A model generated the notes under the pieces. The model searched no databases. It was not told the origin of the DNA and was given only the letters and a program-made list of their open reading frames with translations. Source: Candidatus Coprovivens excrementavium (GTDB lineage Bacteria > Bacillota_I > Bacilli_A > RF39 > UBA660). Taken from it: a stretch of DNA of 64,000 nt. The stretch spans positions 62,001 through 126,000 of the forward strand of contig CALVVU010000001.1 of the NCBI GenBank assembly GCA_944363975.1, read 5' to 3'. Shown here in pieces: positions 16,617 to 24,403 of this stretch. Each line of letters starts with the position of its first letter. The first letter of the stretch is position 1. Position numbers and translations under genes: made by a program.

Positions 16617-17627
16617 TTAACTAGTTTTTATAAGATTGTAATTACAATCGTTCGAATTATATATATGCGTATCGGACGTTAATGATATTGTATGTGTTTT
16701 ATTATTTTCATTAAATGAGAGTTTTTGTTTATTATTGTAAGTTGTTCCAAATTCATTTTTCTCTGCTTTATTATAATCTATCCATAAAAAACAATATTTA
16801 TCATTATGTTTATCTAATGTGATGATATAGTTTCCTTTTGGAAAGTAATATAGTATTTCTTGATTGCCTTCATATTCTGATATTTTTCCGTATTCGCCTT
16901 TTTTATTATATTCTAAAGTAAAAGAAATCAATTTATAATCTTTAAAATTTGAAGAATCATCTACTGTTACTATCAATGTGTTTGAACTTCCTTTTCTAAT
17001 TAGTAGGTTGCCATATTTTTTATCCTCACTACTAGAATTCAAGTTTATTAGTTTTTTTAAATTTTTTTTCTCTTTTTCACTCATATCAAAAATGTCATCT
17101 AGCAAAAATTTTTCAACATCTTCTACTATGTTATCTTCTGTATTTTCATAAGTTATCATCATATTTAATAATGTTTGCGATTTATCAAATACTAACTTAA
17201 AACTTACATTTTCGTCACTTTGAGAAAGTATATATATTTCAATATTATCTTTATCATCAACACCAGGTACAAATGATGTAAAATATTCTATATTATAATT
17301 TTTAGAATAAAATATTCCATTAATAAAATCATCTACACTAGAATATCCAGTCGATGTATTCTCATTATTTACAATATTCAAACTATCATTTGTTTTGCCT
17401 GTGTCATTATTCTTTTTATCGTCGTTTAAAATTACTTTAGATATTACTAAACCAAATAAAGCTATAACAATTACACTAATTAATATATATATTATTATGT
17501 TATCATTATTATTTATTTTGTTTTTTTCTGTAGTTTCTATTATAAAAGTTAAATTTTCTCCACATTTTGGACAAAATTTCATTTTATCATTTTTTATAGT
17601 ATAATTACATTTTGGGCACTTTCTCAT
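16617..17627 (-). CDS. Zinc-ribbon membrane-anchored protein
   Basis: 336 aa. An N-terminal zinc ribbon (CPKCNYTI and CPKCGENL, residues about 4-25) is followed by one membrane helix (about 43-65, IIIYILISVIVIALFGLVIS), and then a 270-aa extracytoplasmic region rich in Asp, Asn and Lys without a recognised domain. Topology is zinc ribbon inside, bulk outside. It follows another zinc-ribbon gene by 8 bases. Confidence 0.75.
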   Translation of the reverse strand: MRKCPKCNYTIKNDKMKFCPKCGENLTFIIETTEKNKINNNDNIIIYILISVIVIALFGLVISKVILNDDKKNNDTGKTNDSLNIVNNENTSTGYSSVDDFINGIFYSKNYNIEYFTSFVPGVDDKDNIEIYILSQSDENVSFKLVFDKSQTLLNMMITYENTEDNIVEDVEKFLLDDIFDMSEKEKKNLKKLINLNSSSEDKKYGNLLIRKGSSNTLIVTVDDSSNFKDYKLISFTLEYNKKGEYGKISEYEGNQEILYYFPKGNYIITLDKHNDKYCFLWIDYNKAEKNEFGTTYNNKQKLSFNENNKTHTISLTSDTHIYNSNDCNYNLIKTS

Positions 17628-17635
17628 TTGACTCT

Positions 17636-18256
17636 CTACCTTTCTAAATATTTACAATATTCTTTAAATAATGAGCTATTATTTTTAACTGTTTTAGTTT
17701 TCTGTTTTCCACTCTGATATACAATTTGAAAAGTTGTTGTTTCTTTTGTTTTTCCGGATGCCGCTGCAATTAATCCTATTGGGCCTAAAATCGCATTACC
17801 AATTGCTGCGCGACTAATTGTAGATCCAACTTTTTTTCTACTGTTTTGGGATACAATAATAGTTTTTAATATTTTATCTTGTTTTGATGAATAACAATTT
17901 GAAATTTGTGTATTACTTTGAGTTGCTTTTTTTTCATTATTTGATTTTATAACAACTTTAACAGGTAACAAAGTTTGTTTATCTATTTTGCCATCGAGTA
18001 TATTATATGCTTCGTTTATGAATTTACTCGATTCATCTATTGATGTATTGTATTTTTCAGAAAATTCCTTTATAGATTTAAATTTGTTTCCTTCATTTTC
18101 TACTATTAAATTTTTTGCGAATCCCTTTTTTTCTTTTAAGCTTAAATTTTTTTCAACTTGTTTTTGATTTTCATTTTCTTCCTGCTTTTGTCCACAGAAA
18201 CCACAGAATAAGTCATTTTCCTCTATTTCTTCATTACAATATAAACACTTTTTCAT
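17636..18256 (-). CDS. Zinc-ribbon protein with Gly/Ala-rich hydrophobic segment
   Basis: 206 aa. An N-terminal zinc ribbon (CLYCNEEI, then CGFCGQKQ) leads into a charged middle region. A Gly/Ala-rich stretch at about 150-170 (AAIGNAILGPIGLIAAASG) resembles glycine-zipper membrane or oligomerisation segments. The function is unknown. It is likely cotranscribed with the second zinc-ribbon protein, 8 bases downstream. Confidence 0.7.
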   Translation of the reverse strand: MKKCLYCNEEIEENDLFCGFCGQKQEENENQKQVEKNLSLKEKKGFAKNLIVENEGNKFKSIKEFSEKYNTSIDESSKFINEAYNILDGKIDKQTLLPVKVVIKSNNEKKATQSNTQISNCYSSKQDKILKTIIVSQNSRKKVGSTISRAAIGNAILGPIGLIAAASGKTKETTTFQIVYQSGKQKTKTVKNNSSLFKEYCKYLER

Positions 18257-18458
18257 TAGAACTACTCCTTTATTTCGTTTATATTATAACATTTATTTTT
18301 TGCTTGATAAATATTAATGTTATTTATACTTTTTACTATTTTCAATTAGTACAACAGCCTTTACTCTCATTGATTAAGTTATTATATAACATACAAATAT
18401 AATTTAAGATAAAATTAATTATTATATCTTTTTGATTATAATAAAAAAGAACTTTTAT

Positions 18459-18630
18459 TGAACTGAACCCCAAAAGTTGGACAGTTTATAAATAGTTTCT
18501 AATTAGAGGATTGTAACCTGTAATTCACAGGAGACAATCCTTTTAATTTTTCTTTTATTCTATCATGATTATAATAATAGATATAGTCCTTTATCGCTTT
18601 TATTAAATCATTTATTATATAATTCTAACA
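18459..18630 (-). mobile_element. IS3-family insertion-sequence remnant (end of transposase orfB)
   Basis: On the minus strand a frame ending at 18499 encodes the terminal part of an IS3-family integrase (AIKDYIYYYNHDRIKEKL, then GLSPVNYR), the usual OrfB C-terminus after the DDE Glu. It is preceded by an in-frame stop within about 45 codons, so the rest is gone. Bases 18459-18482 match an IS3-type terminal repeat (TGAAC..ACCCCAAAAGTTGG). No opposite end is found, so this is a decayed fragment. Confidence 0.8.
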
Positions 18631-18686
18631 GGAACATTTGATGTGAGTGTCGTCCTCCAATCTTGAGAAAGAAAGGAGGGATAGAA

Positions 18687-18779
18687 ATGAAGAAAAGAAC
18701 TTTTATAATAAAAGTTCTTCGTCTTATTGCTATCATTTTATTACTCCTTACCTTATTGGTAATAGCAATAAAAATATGA
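18687..18779 (+). CDS. 30-aa hydrophobic peptide, candidate type I toxin
   Basis: A short ORF behind a near-perfect AAAGGAGGG site encodes MKKRTFIIKV and then an uninterrupted run of Ile/Leu/Ala/Val to the end (residues 10-30), a single membrane helix with a basic N-terminus. The start of the coding region is a 25-base palindrome (18694-18718 region) that could bury the initiation site. Stem TGACACTC/GAGTGTCA (18777-18784 with 18799-18806) begins at the stop codon, and a second copy of GAGTGTC in the leader (18645-18651) could compete for it. This resembles type I toxin mRNAs. No named family is recognised. Confidence 0.6.
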   Translation: MKKRTFIIKVLRLIAIILLLLTLLVIAIKI

Positions 18780-18821
18780 CACTCTTTCATCTCTGATTGA
18801 GTGTCAGTCCTAATTTTATTA

Positions 18822-18862
18822 GAGGCGACATTCACTTTCGGAATCGAATGTTCCTCTTTTTT
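18822..18862 (+). terminator. Terminator of the toxin-like mRNA
   Basis: GAGG (18822-18825) with ACATTC pairs with GAATGT and CCTC (18853-18856) and is followed by six T, giving a strong plus-strand terminator about 40 bases before the 3' end of the convergent RNA at 18901. Confidence 0.8.
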
Positions 18863-18900
18863 ATTTTATGCAAGTTTCCTTGACATATTCATAATAACAC

Positions 18901-19026
18901 AAAAAAGAACTTTTAGCAAGTCCTCTATATATAACTCGTAAGTTCGAGTAATTATCAATTTGGTGCCTGGAAGAGAGAAGTACAACAACTCTTTGGGCAA
19001 AAGAAATAGTTAGTAATAATATTAAT
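18901..19026 (-). ncRNA. Structured RNA, copy 1 of 3 (unassigned family)
   Basis: Minus-strand RNA of about 125 nt starting after a TATACT box (19034-19039). In order: GTTGTA near 18990, GGCACCA (18961-18967), a small hairpin ACTCG/CGAGT (18934-18938 with 18945-18949) and a terminator (18901-18923). The same order is found at 20245-20370 and 21833-21965. Its 3' end is perfectly complementary over 13 bases to the start of the toxin-like coding region (18693-18705). It could be an antitoxin RNA, or a member of a wider RNA class. Confidence 0.55.
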
Positions 19027-19118
19027 TAACTATAGTATAACATAATTTTTATTTTTTTGATTAAAATTGTGATAAATTTGATTTAAAAAAATGATATAAT
19101 TATTTAGGTGAGTTAGTA

Positions 19119-19787
19119 ATGGCAATTAATATAGACTTAAAAAAATATATTGAAGAAAAAATTTTCCCAAAATACGAAAAATATTATTCTCATGGAATGC
19201 TTCATATAAATAATGTCATAAAAAATACATTATTATTAGCTGATTATTATAATCTTGATGAAAATATGGCATACGTAATAGCTTCTTATCACGATATTGG
19301 ATTAAATGTAAATCGAGAAAATCATGAATATGAATCTGGTAAATTTTTAGATAATGATTCTGAATTAAAAAAATATTTTGATTCAGAGCAAATAAAAATT
19401 ATGAAAGAAGCAGTTGAAGATCATAGAGGTTCTAGAAAAGAAGAACCAAGAAATATATATGGAAAAATATTATCTGATTCTGATAGAGATTTTGACATTG
19501 AAGTTCTTGCAAAAAGGCAATTGGCAACTTCGTTAAAAAACTATCCAGAATTGACCACATTTGATGAACACTTTGAGAGGTGTTATCAATATATGTTAAA
19601 ACGTGTAAATACTTCAGGCAAATTTAATATTTGGACAAATAATCCTATAATAATTGAACAAAGAAACAAATTTGAAACTGATTATCTCAACAAAGAATTT
19701 GCAAAATCAGTTTATAAAAAAGAATGGGATAGAATTAAAAATGATGGCACTATGAACAAAATAATAAATTATTATGAAGATTATTAA
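19119..19787 (+). CDS. HD-domain phosphohydrolase
   Basis: 222 aa. HD superfamily pattern: YSHGMLHINNV (first His pair, residues about 24-34), ASYHDIGLNV (HD dyad, about 66-75), EDHRGSR (about 106-112) and LSDSDRDFDI. It probably hydrolyses a phosphorylated small molecule or nucleotide. Substrate unknown. It starts with an ATG preceded by TAGGTGAG and faces away from RNA copy 1. The C-terminal 60 residues are charged and specific to this protein. Confidence 0.85.
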   Translation: MAINIDLKKYIEEKIFPKYEKYYSHGMLHINNVIKNTLLLADYYNLDENMAYVIASYHDIGLNVNRENHEYESGKFLDNDSELKKYFDSEQIKIMKEAVEDHRGSRKEEPRNIYGKILSDSDRDFDIEVLAKRQLATSLKNYPELTTFDEHFERCYQYMLKRVNTSGKFNIWTNNPIIIEQRNKFETDYLNKEFAKSVYKKEWDRIKNDGTMNKIINYYEDY

Positions 19788-19862
19788 TTAAATACTACAC
19801 ACGCACATTGATATTGTCAATGTACAAGTGTGTTTACTAAATTGACACCATTTAGTATTTAA
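19788..19862 (+). terminator. Terminator with outer inverted repeat
   Basis: Right after the stop codon, CACAC..CATTGA pairs with TCAATG..GTGTG (about 19797-19833) and is followed by TTTACT. An outer 10-base repeat (19788-19797 with 19853-19862) can close the whole segment. Confidence 0.6.
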
Positions 19863-19872
19863 GAACTACGAG

Positions 19873-20218
19873 CTAAAACTCGTAGTCCTTTTCTTCTACA
19901 TACAAAGTCATCTCTTTTTCTTTAGGTGTATCTTTTGTTATATATGAAATATCAGAATCATTATATAAGTTGTTATCATAACAATCTTTTATTTGACTTA
20001 TCATAATATCTTTTTCTTTATCTTTTCCAAACAATAAAACATTTCTAAATATATCTTTTAATGCTTGTAATATGTGGGCTTACATAAGCAATGTTAGTTC
20101 CTTTAATATTAATAATACTTCCTTGTTTAATAACAGGCTTAACACAAGCAAATCTACATATCATTTCAATCCTTTTTAAAACTTCCTTATCAAACTCTAA
20201 TTCCTTAACAACATCCAT
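19873..20218 (-). pseudogene. Uncharacterised 114-aa protein broken by one base
   Basis: From the ATG at 20218 (MDVVKELEFDKEV) the frame closes after about 57 codons. Dropping one base of a C3 run (20076-20078, G on the plus strand) continues the protein as HILQALKDIFRNVLL to EEKDYEF at 19875. The total of 346 bases is one over a multiple of three. No family is recognised. It begins about 30 bases after the terminator of RNA copy 2 and ends in a terminator stem (19865-19872 with 19879-19886). It may be an inactive gene or an indel error. Confidence 0.6.
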
Positions 20219-20244
20219 ACTCATCACTTCCATTCTCAAATAAC

Positions 20245-20370
20245 AAAAAAACTAGACGGTACTTCTAGTTAATATTTATTACTCTCGAATTAAAAGTTCG
20301 AGTTTCCTATCAATCTGGTGCCGTTGAGGGAGTTATCTACAACTTTTACCAATGAAAATCGATATAATAA
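20245..20370 (-). ncRNA. Structured RNA, copy 2 of 3, leader of the broken gene
   Basis: Same design as copy 1: GTTG...CAAC stem region near 20323-20345, GGCACCA (20316-20322), hairpin CTCGAA/TTCGAG (20284-20289 with 20297-20302), then a terminator AACTAGA/TCTAGTT (20250-20256 with 20264-20270) with seven T. It ends about 30 bases before the start at 20218, the position of a cis-acting leader or riboswitch. No known riboswitch consensus fits. Confidence 0.55.
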
Positions 20371-20483
20371 TCAATCGCTACAAACATTTTAACATAAACA
20401 AAAAGAAATGATCATATTAAAAAATTAGAATTTTCAAATGGAGAAATTATTTTTAATTTTTCAGTCATATTAAATCTCCTCTT

Positions 20484-21344
20484 CTAAATCTTTTTATGAC
20501 GTATTTCATTATTAGAGATTAAAGATACTACACTTTCTAAATGTTTATCAATACTGCCATCAATTGCTTCAACAACTGTTTCAGTATCATATCCTTGTTC
20601 TTTTAACCCTAATATACTTTTACAAACTTTTTCGGTAAAACTACTTCCATCTTTATAATCTTTTGCAATTACAACGCCATCTGATATTTCTTTACCTAGC
20701 ATGTGCGAACAATTAATTCTAAAATTAGGATATTGTTGTTTTAATTCTTCAATAATATCTAAATAAGTATTTAAATTTTCATTTGTAAAATAAATAACCA
20801 AATTATCTGTTCTATTAATTTCTGAGTTATTATTAATCTTAAATTCATAATCATACAAATGTTTTTTTAGACAATTTGTAAGCATTAGACAAGCAAATTG
20901 ATATAAATAACTATTATCTATACTTACATATATTTTACCAGCTTCTTGTAATTCATTCCCAGTAACAAAACTTGAATATATTTTTGTCCAATAACCTTGA
21001 TGAAGTAATTTATCACTAGCAAGTCTATTCAATTCTTGAAACATATTAGAAATATCAGGTAATAATTCGTTATAAAAATTCATACTTTTATAAGTCTCCA
21101 ATTCCTTTTTAAATTGTTCATATGAGATTTTTTTAGGAATTATTTCAGGAATATTGCCATTCTTACTTAATGTGTGTATTCCCTTTTTTACATGATATAA
21201 ATACATTGATAAATAAACTATTTCCCTATAGGATTCGGGATCAAAATATGTTTTTTCTTTATCAATGATATTTATACTATTATATAATTCACTATAATCT
21301 AAATCGCTATTATTAATTGCATCAATTACTCTTATTTTATCCAT
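20484..21344 (-). CDS. Uncharacterised 286-aa protein, HopA1-like candidate
   Basis: Start at the ATG at 21344, five bases after AGAGGATA. The earlier ATG at 21371 has no such site. The C-terminal half (GKIYVSIDNSYLYQFACLML, then NLVIYFTNENLNTYLDIIEEL, and NCSHMLGKEISDGVVIAKDY) resembles, from memory, the HopA1 effector-like family that also occurs beside lanthipeptide-like genes. I place only modest weight on this. Within the accessory island. No neighbouring biosynthetic genes are seen. Confidence 0.6.
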   Translation of the reverse strand: MDKIRVIDAINNSDLDYSELYNSINIIDKEKTYFDPESYREIVYLSMYLYHVKKGIHTLSKNGNIPEIIPKKISYEQFKKELETYKSMNFYNELLPDISNMFQELNRLASDKLLHQGYWTKIYSSFVTGNELQEAGKIYVSIDNSYLYQFACLMLTNCLKKHLYDYEFKINNNSEINRTDNLVIYFTNENLNTYLDIIEELKQQYPNFRINCSHMLGKEISDGVVIAKDYKDGSSFTEKVCKSILGLKEQGYDTETVVEAIDGSIDKHLESVVSLISNNEIRHKKI

Positions 21345-21371
21345 AAATATCCTCTTGTATTCTATATTCAA

Positions 21372-21832
21372 TTATAACATATTTACAGTAAAATCAACTA
21401 CATTTAACGATAATTTTACATTCCTATATCAAAATCATCATCTTTTTTCTTTTATTCCTTATCAATTTTAACTTTTTTAATAATAGTTTTCATATATATC
21501 TTGATTTTAATTATCAAATAATCCACATACTTTATTTCTTAAATAATCAACTATTTTTTTAATCTTAATCTCCATTGTCTTAATTTATCTTCTAAAGAAA
21601 ATATATCTAGTTGTAATTTATTTATCTTTTTTCTGATAAATCTAATAATTCATCTTTATTATTTGATTCTTGCCTCGTTCATTATATTTCCTACAATTAT
21701 AATTGTCACGTTCTTTTTATCTTTAATTTTCTGTAATTTTAGAACTATATTTTAACTCTAGCAAAATATTTAACCCCCTAGGTATTTTGACACAAGTATC
21801 AAAATCATCTATGGAGTTTTTTATAAAAACGA
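21372..21832. other. Gene-free, degenerate stretch
   Basis: About 460 AT-rich bases with no reading frame of useful length. The minus strand shows short coding-like patches broken by many stops (one reads LLDLSEKR and another KKLKLIRNKRKK), which suggests decayed sequence. Nothing identifiable remains. Confidence 0.5.
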
Positions 21833-21965
21833 AAAAATCAATCATTTCTGATTGATTCCTATATCAAAAGTTCGAAAAGTTCGAACAGATTCGTCACTGG
21901 TGCCTTGAGGGGTGAGATACTGAACCCAAGATTAAGTCCGTACCCTCATCTCAGTACAACAATAA
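21833..21965 (-). ncRNA. Structured RNA, copy 3 of 3
   Basis: GTTGTA near 21950, then two segments that could form crossing stems (TGAGAT with ATCTCA, and GAGGGT with CCCTC; about 21905-21950), GGCACCA (21898-21904), a perfect hairpin GTTCGAA/TTCGAAC (about 21870-21886) and a terminator AATCAATC/GATTGATT (21836-21857) with six T. The insertion between GTTGTA and GGCACCA makes this copy longer than the other two. The downstream sequence is decayed. Confidence 0.55.
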
Positions 21966-22049
21966 TATATCATACATTTTTATAATAGTGAACAATTTTT
22001 TAACAATATTCTAACACTAATATAACAAATGTTAAAATTCATCTTATAA

Positions 22050-22442
22050 CTATCTGTTATTGGTTTTAACTTTTGACAACGAATATACTCTTTCTATAAC
22101 ATCATCCGAATCATATTGTTCATATTTTGGAGCTCTTTCCAATTCTGGAATATTAAACATTTCCCAATATTTTAATTTAACGTGATAGGTAGCAACTCCT
22201 TCTGGAGTATTGATTCCTGCTATAAAGCTATCATTAAACATCGGATCATTTTCTTCATCAAAATGTTTTTTTGATTTCCATGATATTTCAGGTAGTAAAT
22301 TACATAAAGTACAAAATAAAATAATTCTATGTCTATACAATTCGCCAAAAGTATGATGTCCATCACTAATTTCTTTTGTAAATATTTCTCCAGATAATTT
22401 ACTTTCAATAATTAACCTATTAATATCATCAATTTTTGACAT
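22050..22442 (-). CDS. Phage-type conserved protein (DG.HTF.ELY.HR family)
   Basis: 130 aa. The central EISDGHHTFGELYRHRIILF, the paired WKSKKH, and VATYHVKLKYWEMF-PELERAP match a family common in phage and prophage genomes, usually annotated only as hypothetical. Soluble, with no known activity. It probably marks a mobile origin for this side of the island, immediately next to tRNA-Leu. Start at 22442. No strong ribosome site was evident. Confidence 0.75.
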   Translation of the reverse strand: MSKIDDINRLIIESKLSGEIFTKEISDGHHTFGELYRHRIILFCTLCNLLPEISWKSKKHFDEENDPMFNDSFIAGINTPEGVATYHVKLKYWEMFNIPELERAPKYEQYDSDDVIERVYSLSKVKTNNR

Positions 22443-22482
22443 GCTATCACATCCAATGTTTTCTATTATAACATAATTACAT

Positions 22483-22510
22483 GAAAAAACGAACCTTTAT
22501 TGGGTTCGTA
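22483..22510 (-). terminator. Terminator of tRNA-Leu
   Basis: ACGAACC pairs with GGTTCGT around AATAAA and is followed on the minus strand by six T, 12-40 bases after the tRNA 3' end. Confidence 0.8.
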
Positions 22511-22521
22511 TCATTTCTTTA

Positions 22522-22608
22522 TGGTGCCTCTGGTGGGACTCGAACCCACACGTTATTGCTAACACTGGATTTTGAGTCCAGCGCGTCTACCAATTCCGCC
22601 ACGGAGGC
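22522..22608 (-). tRNA. tRNA-Leu (anticodon CAA)
   Basis: An 87-nt tRNA with a long variable arm, typical of class II Leu/Ser tRNAs. Acceptor GCCTCCG (22602-22608), D-arm GGCGGAATTGGTAGACGC, anticodon loop CTCAAAA with CAA at 22572-22574, T-loop TTCGAGTC, and an encoded CCA (22522-22524). It decodes TTG. tRNA-Leu 3' ends are common integration sites for mobile DNA, which may explain the accessory island downstream. Confidence 0.97.
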
Positions 22609-22643
22609 ATTACATAAAATATTATAGCATATTTTATTAAAAG

Positions 22644-22680
22644 ATAAATAAAAAAAGATAAAAAATTTAAATTTTATCTT
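22644..22680 (-). terminator. Terminator of the thioredoxin-like gene
   Basis: AAGATAAAA pairs with TTTTATCTT across an AAATT loop and is followed by seven T. It overlaps the stop region of the gene at 22674. Confidence 0.7.
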
Positions 22681-23228
22681 ATATAATCTAATTCTTTTAA
22701 TTTTTCAGTTAAAGTATCTTCGGAAATAGAACCGACAAGGCGATTATCACTAATCATTTCACCATTTTTATAAAATAAAGTTGTTGGAGTTCCTGTTACA
22801 TTAGTTTGATCTTTAAATAAGCTTTTTTCTTCATCTGATATAGTTAAAAGATCTATTTCATAAGCTATTAAATTGTTATCTTGTAATACTTCATTTAAAA
22901 TAGGTTTATAATCATGACAATGGGAACAATAAGTTTGAGTAGCAATTAAAATAAAATCTTGTTTTTGAGATACCATTTTATCATATGTGTCATAATTTAT
23001 TTGAATAATATTACTATACTCATTTTCTTTTGAAGTATAGTTATCATCATTAGATGATGTCATATTTTCTATAGCTTCTTTATAAACAGAATTTGTTTCC
23101 TTAGATTGATTTAAGTCTTCTTCTAGTTTGTTTATTTCATCTTTATACCCAATATTTGTTATTATAATGACGATTATACTTATTGAAAGTAAAATACTTA
23201 AAATTGTAATTATAATATTTTTTTTCAT
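22674..23228 (-). CDS. Membrane-anchored thioredoxin-like protein
   Basis: 184 aa. An N-terminal membrane helix (residues 5-26) is followed by a coiled charged linker and a thioredoxin fold from about residue 75, with the active site TYCSHCHDY (CxxC). A cis-Pro is visible in TGTPTTLF. It should act outside the membrane on thiols of secreted or envelope proteins, as reductant or oxidant. First of several such proteins in the window (others at 37619 and 57608). Confidence 0.85.
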   Translation of the reverse strand: MKKNIIITILSILLSISIIVIIITNIGYKDEINKLEEDLNQSKETNSVYKEAIENMTSSNDDNYTSKENEYSNIIQINYDTYDKMVSQKQDFILIATQTYCSHCHDYKPILNEVLQDNNLIAYEIDLLTISDEEKSLFKDQTNVTGTPTTLFYKNGEMISDNRLVGSISEDTLTEKLKELDYIR

Positions 23229-23236
23229 TAATTCAC

Positions 23237-23830
23237 CTACTCTACAATTTCAATATCTAGTAATCTAGTTAATTCTAAAGCTTGAAGATTATTTACTTTC
23301 ATACCTTTTATTAGATAAAGATTTAAACGAATACCAGATATATTACAACTACTAAAATCTATTCCTTTTAAAGGAGTTTTTACAAATTCAGCTTCTTGAA
23401 AATTAGTATTATGAAACTTAATTAATTTTAATTCTAGGTTGTAGTAATTACTTTCTTGACAATTAGAGTCCTCGATAGTAAGTTCTTTTATTTTAGAATC
23501 AGTAATAATCATATATTTACATAAACAATTATTAATATTAACTTTTGATATATGTAAATTTAACAATTGAGTTCCTAATAGTTTACAATTTTGAAAATTA
23601 AGAAGACGAAAGTTGCATTCATCAAAACTTGTATTTGAGAAATCACAACTTTCAAATGTTATGTTATCTAAATAAACATTTTCGAATTTAGTATTTGTAA
23701 ACTTAACATTTTTAAAATGACAATTAGCAATTGTTTTATTTTTTATTAGAGAATTTGTTATTTCAATATTAACATATTCTTCATTATAAATGTCTTCATC
23801 TTCATTTATTAATAAATCTAAATTTTTCAT
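23237..23830 (-). CDS. Pentapeptide-repeat protein
   Basis: 197 aa made almost wholly of A(D/N)LXX-type repeats (F.NVKFTNTKFENVYLDNITF, CDFSNTSFDECNFRLLNF and similar), which fold as a right-handed quadrilateral beta-helix. No signal peptide. Known relatives include gyrase-protecting Qnr/MfpA proteins and many of unknown role, so the function is open. Its stop is 8 bases from the thioredoxin start, and it begins right after scpB. Confidence 0.85.
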   Translation of the reverse strand: MKNLDLLINEDEDIYNEEYVNIEITNSLIKNKTIANCHFKNVKFTNTKFENVYLDNITFESCDFSNTSFDECNFRLLNFQNCKLLGTQLLNLHISKVNINNCLCKYMIITDSKIKELTIEDSNCQESNYYNLELKLIKFHNTNFQEAEFVKTPLKGIDFSSCNISGIRLNLYLIKGMKVNNLQALELTRLLDIEIVE

Positions 23831-24403
23831 TTAATCGTTTTCCTTATAAATTGAAGTAAATAAATCTTTTTCTTGATCTGTAGTTGTTTCTTCATTAATA
23901 ATAGTTGGTAAATCACTTAATGATGATAATCCAAAGTAATCTAGAAATTCACTTGTTGTCGCATATAGATTTGGACGACCTGGCATAGTACTTTTACCAG
24001 CTTCTTTGATTAATCCTTTGGCAACTAATTTTCTTATCATTTGAGTATTATTGACACCACGCATTTGATCGATTTCAACTCTCGTAATAGGTTGATTATA
24101 GGCAATAATGGCCAATGTTTCAAGTGCTGCTTGTGACAAAGTATTGCTTTCAGGATTTTCAACAAGTTTACAATAGTACTCTTTATGCTCTTTTTTGGTT
24201 GTTAATTTAAAAGCATCTCCTAAGTAGCTTATTCTAACGCCACGATCATCTTTATCGTAATTTTTCTTTAATTCACGTAATAAGTTCTTTGCTTCATCTA
24301 AATCAACATTTAAAATATCACATATTTGATTGAGAGTTATACCTTCATCACCAACTACAAATAATATTCCTTCCAAAACTCCTATTAAATTCATTTTACT
24401 CAC
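23831..24403 (-). CDS. scpB: Segregation and condensation protein B
   Basis: ScpB, partner of ScpA and Smc in chromosome condensation. Two winged-helix domains: LIGVLEGILFVVGDEG at the start, SQAALETLAIIAYNQPITRVEIDQ (about 92-115) and KGLIKEAGKSTMPGRPNLYATT (about 130-152). 190 aa, normal length. It overlaps scpA by 8 bases. Confidence 0.97.
   Translation of the reverse strand: MSKMNLIGVLEGILFVVGDEGITLNQICDILNVDLDEAKNLLRELKKNYDKDDRGVRISYLGDAFKLTTKKEHKEYYCKLVENPESNTLSQAALETLAIIAYNQPITRVEIDQMRGVNNTQMIRKLVAKGLIKEAGKSTMPGRPNLYATTSEFLDYFGLSSLSDLPTIINEETTTDQEKDLFTSIYKEND

Noticed and set aside
18459-18630. Intact IS3-family element
   Set aside because: Only the final codons of the transposase and one end are present, with an in-frame stop upstream and no second terminal repeat.
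18608-18835. A 75-codon minus-strand frame over the toxin-like gene
   Set aside because: It is the antisense of the plus-strand peptide and its stems, with no ribosome site.
18901-21965. The three repeated elements as tRNAs, tRNA 3' fragments or T-boxes, because each contains TGGTGCC on the plus strand
   Set aside because: No acceptor/anticodon cloverleaf can be drawn, T-boxes require TGGNACC, and the U-tailed terminators are on the minus strand, opposite to a plus-strand T-box.
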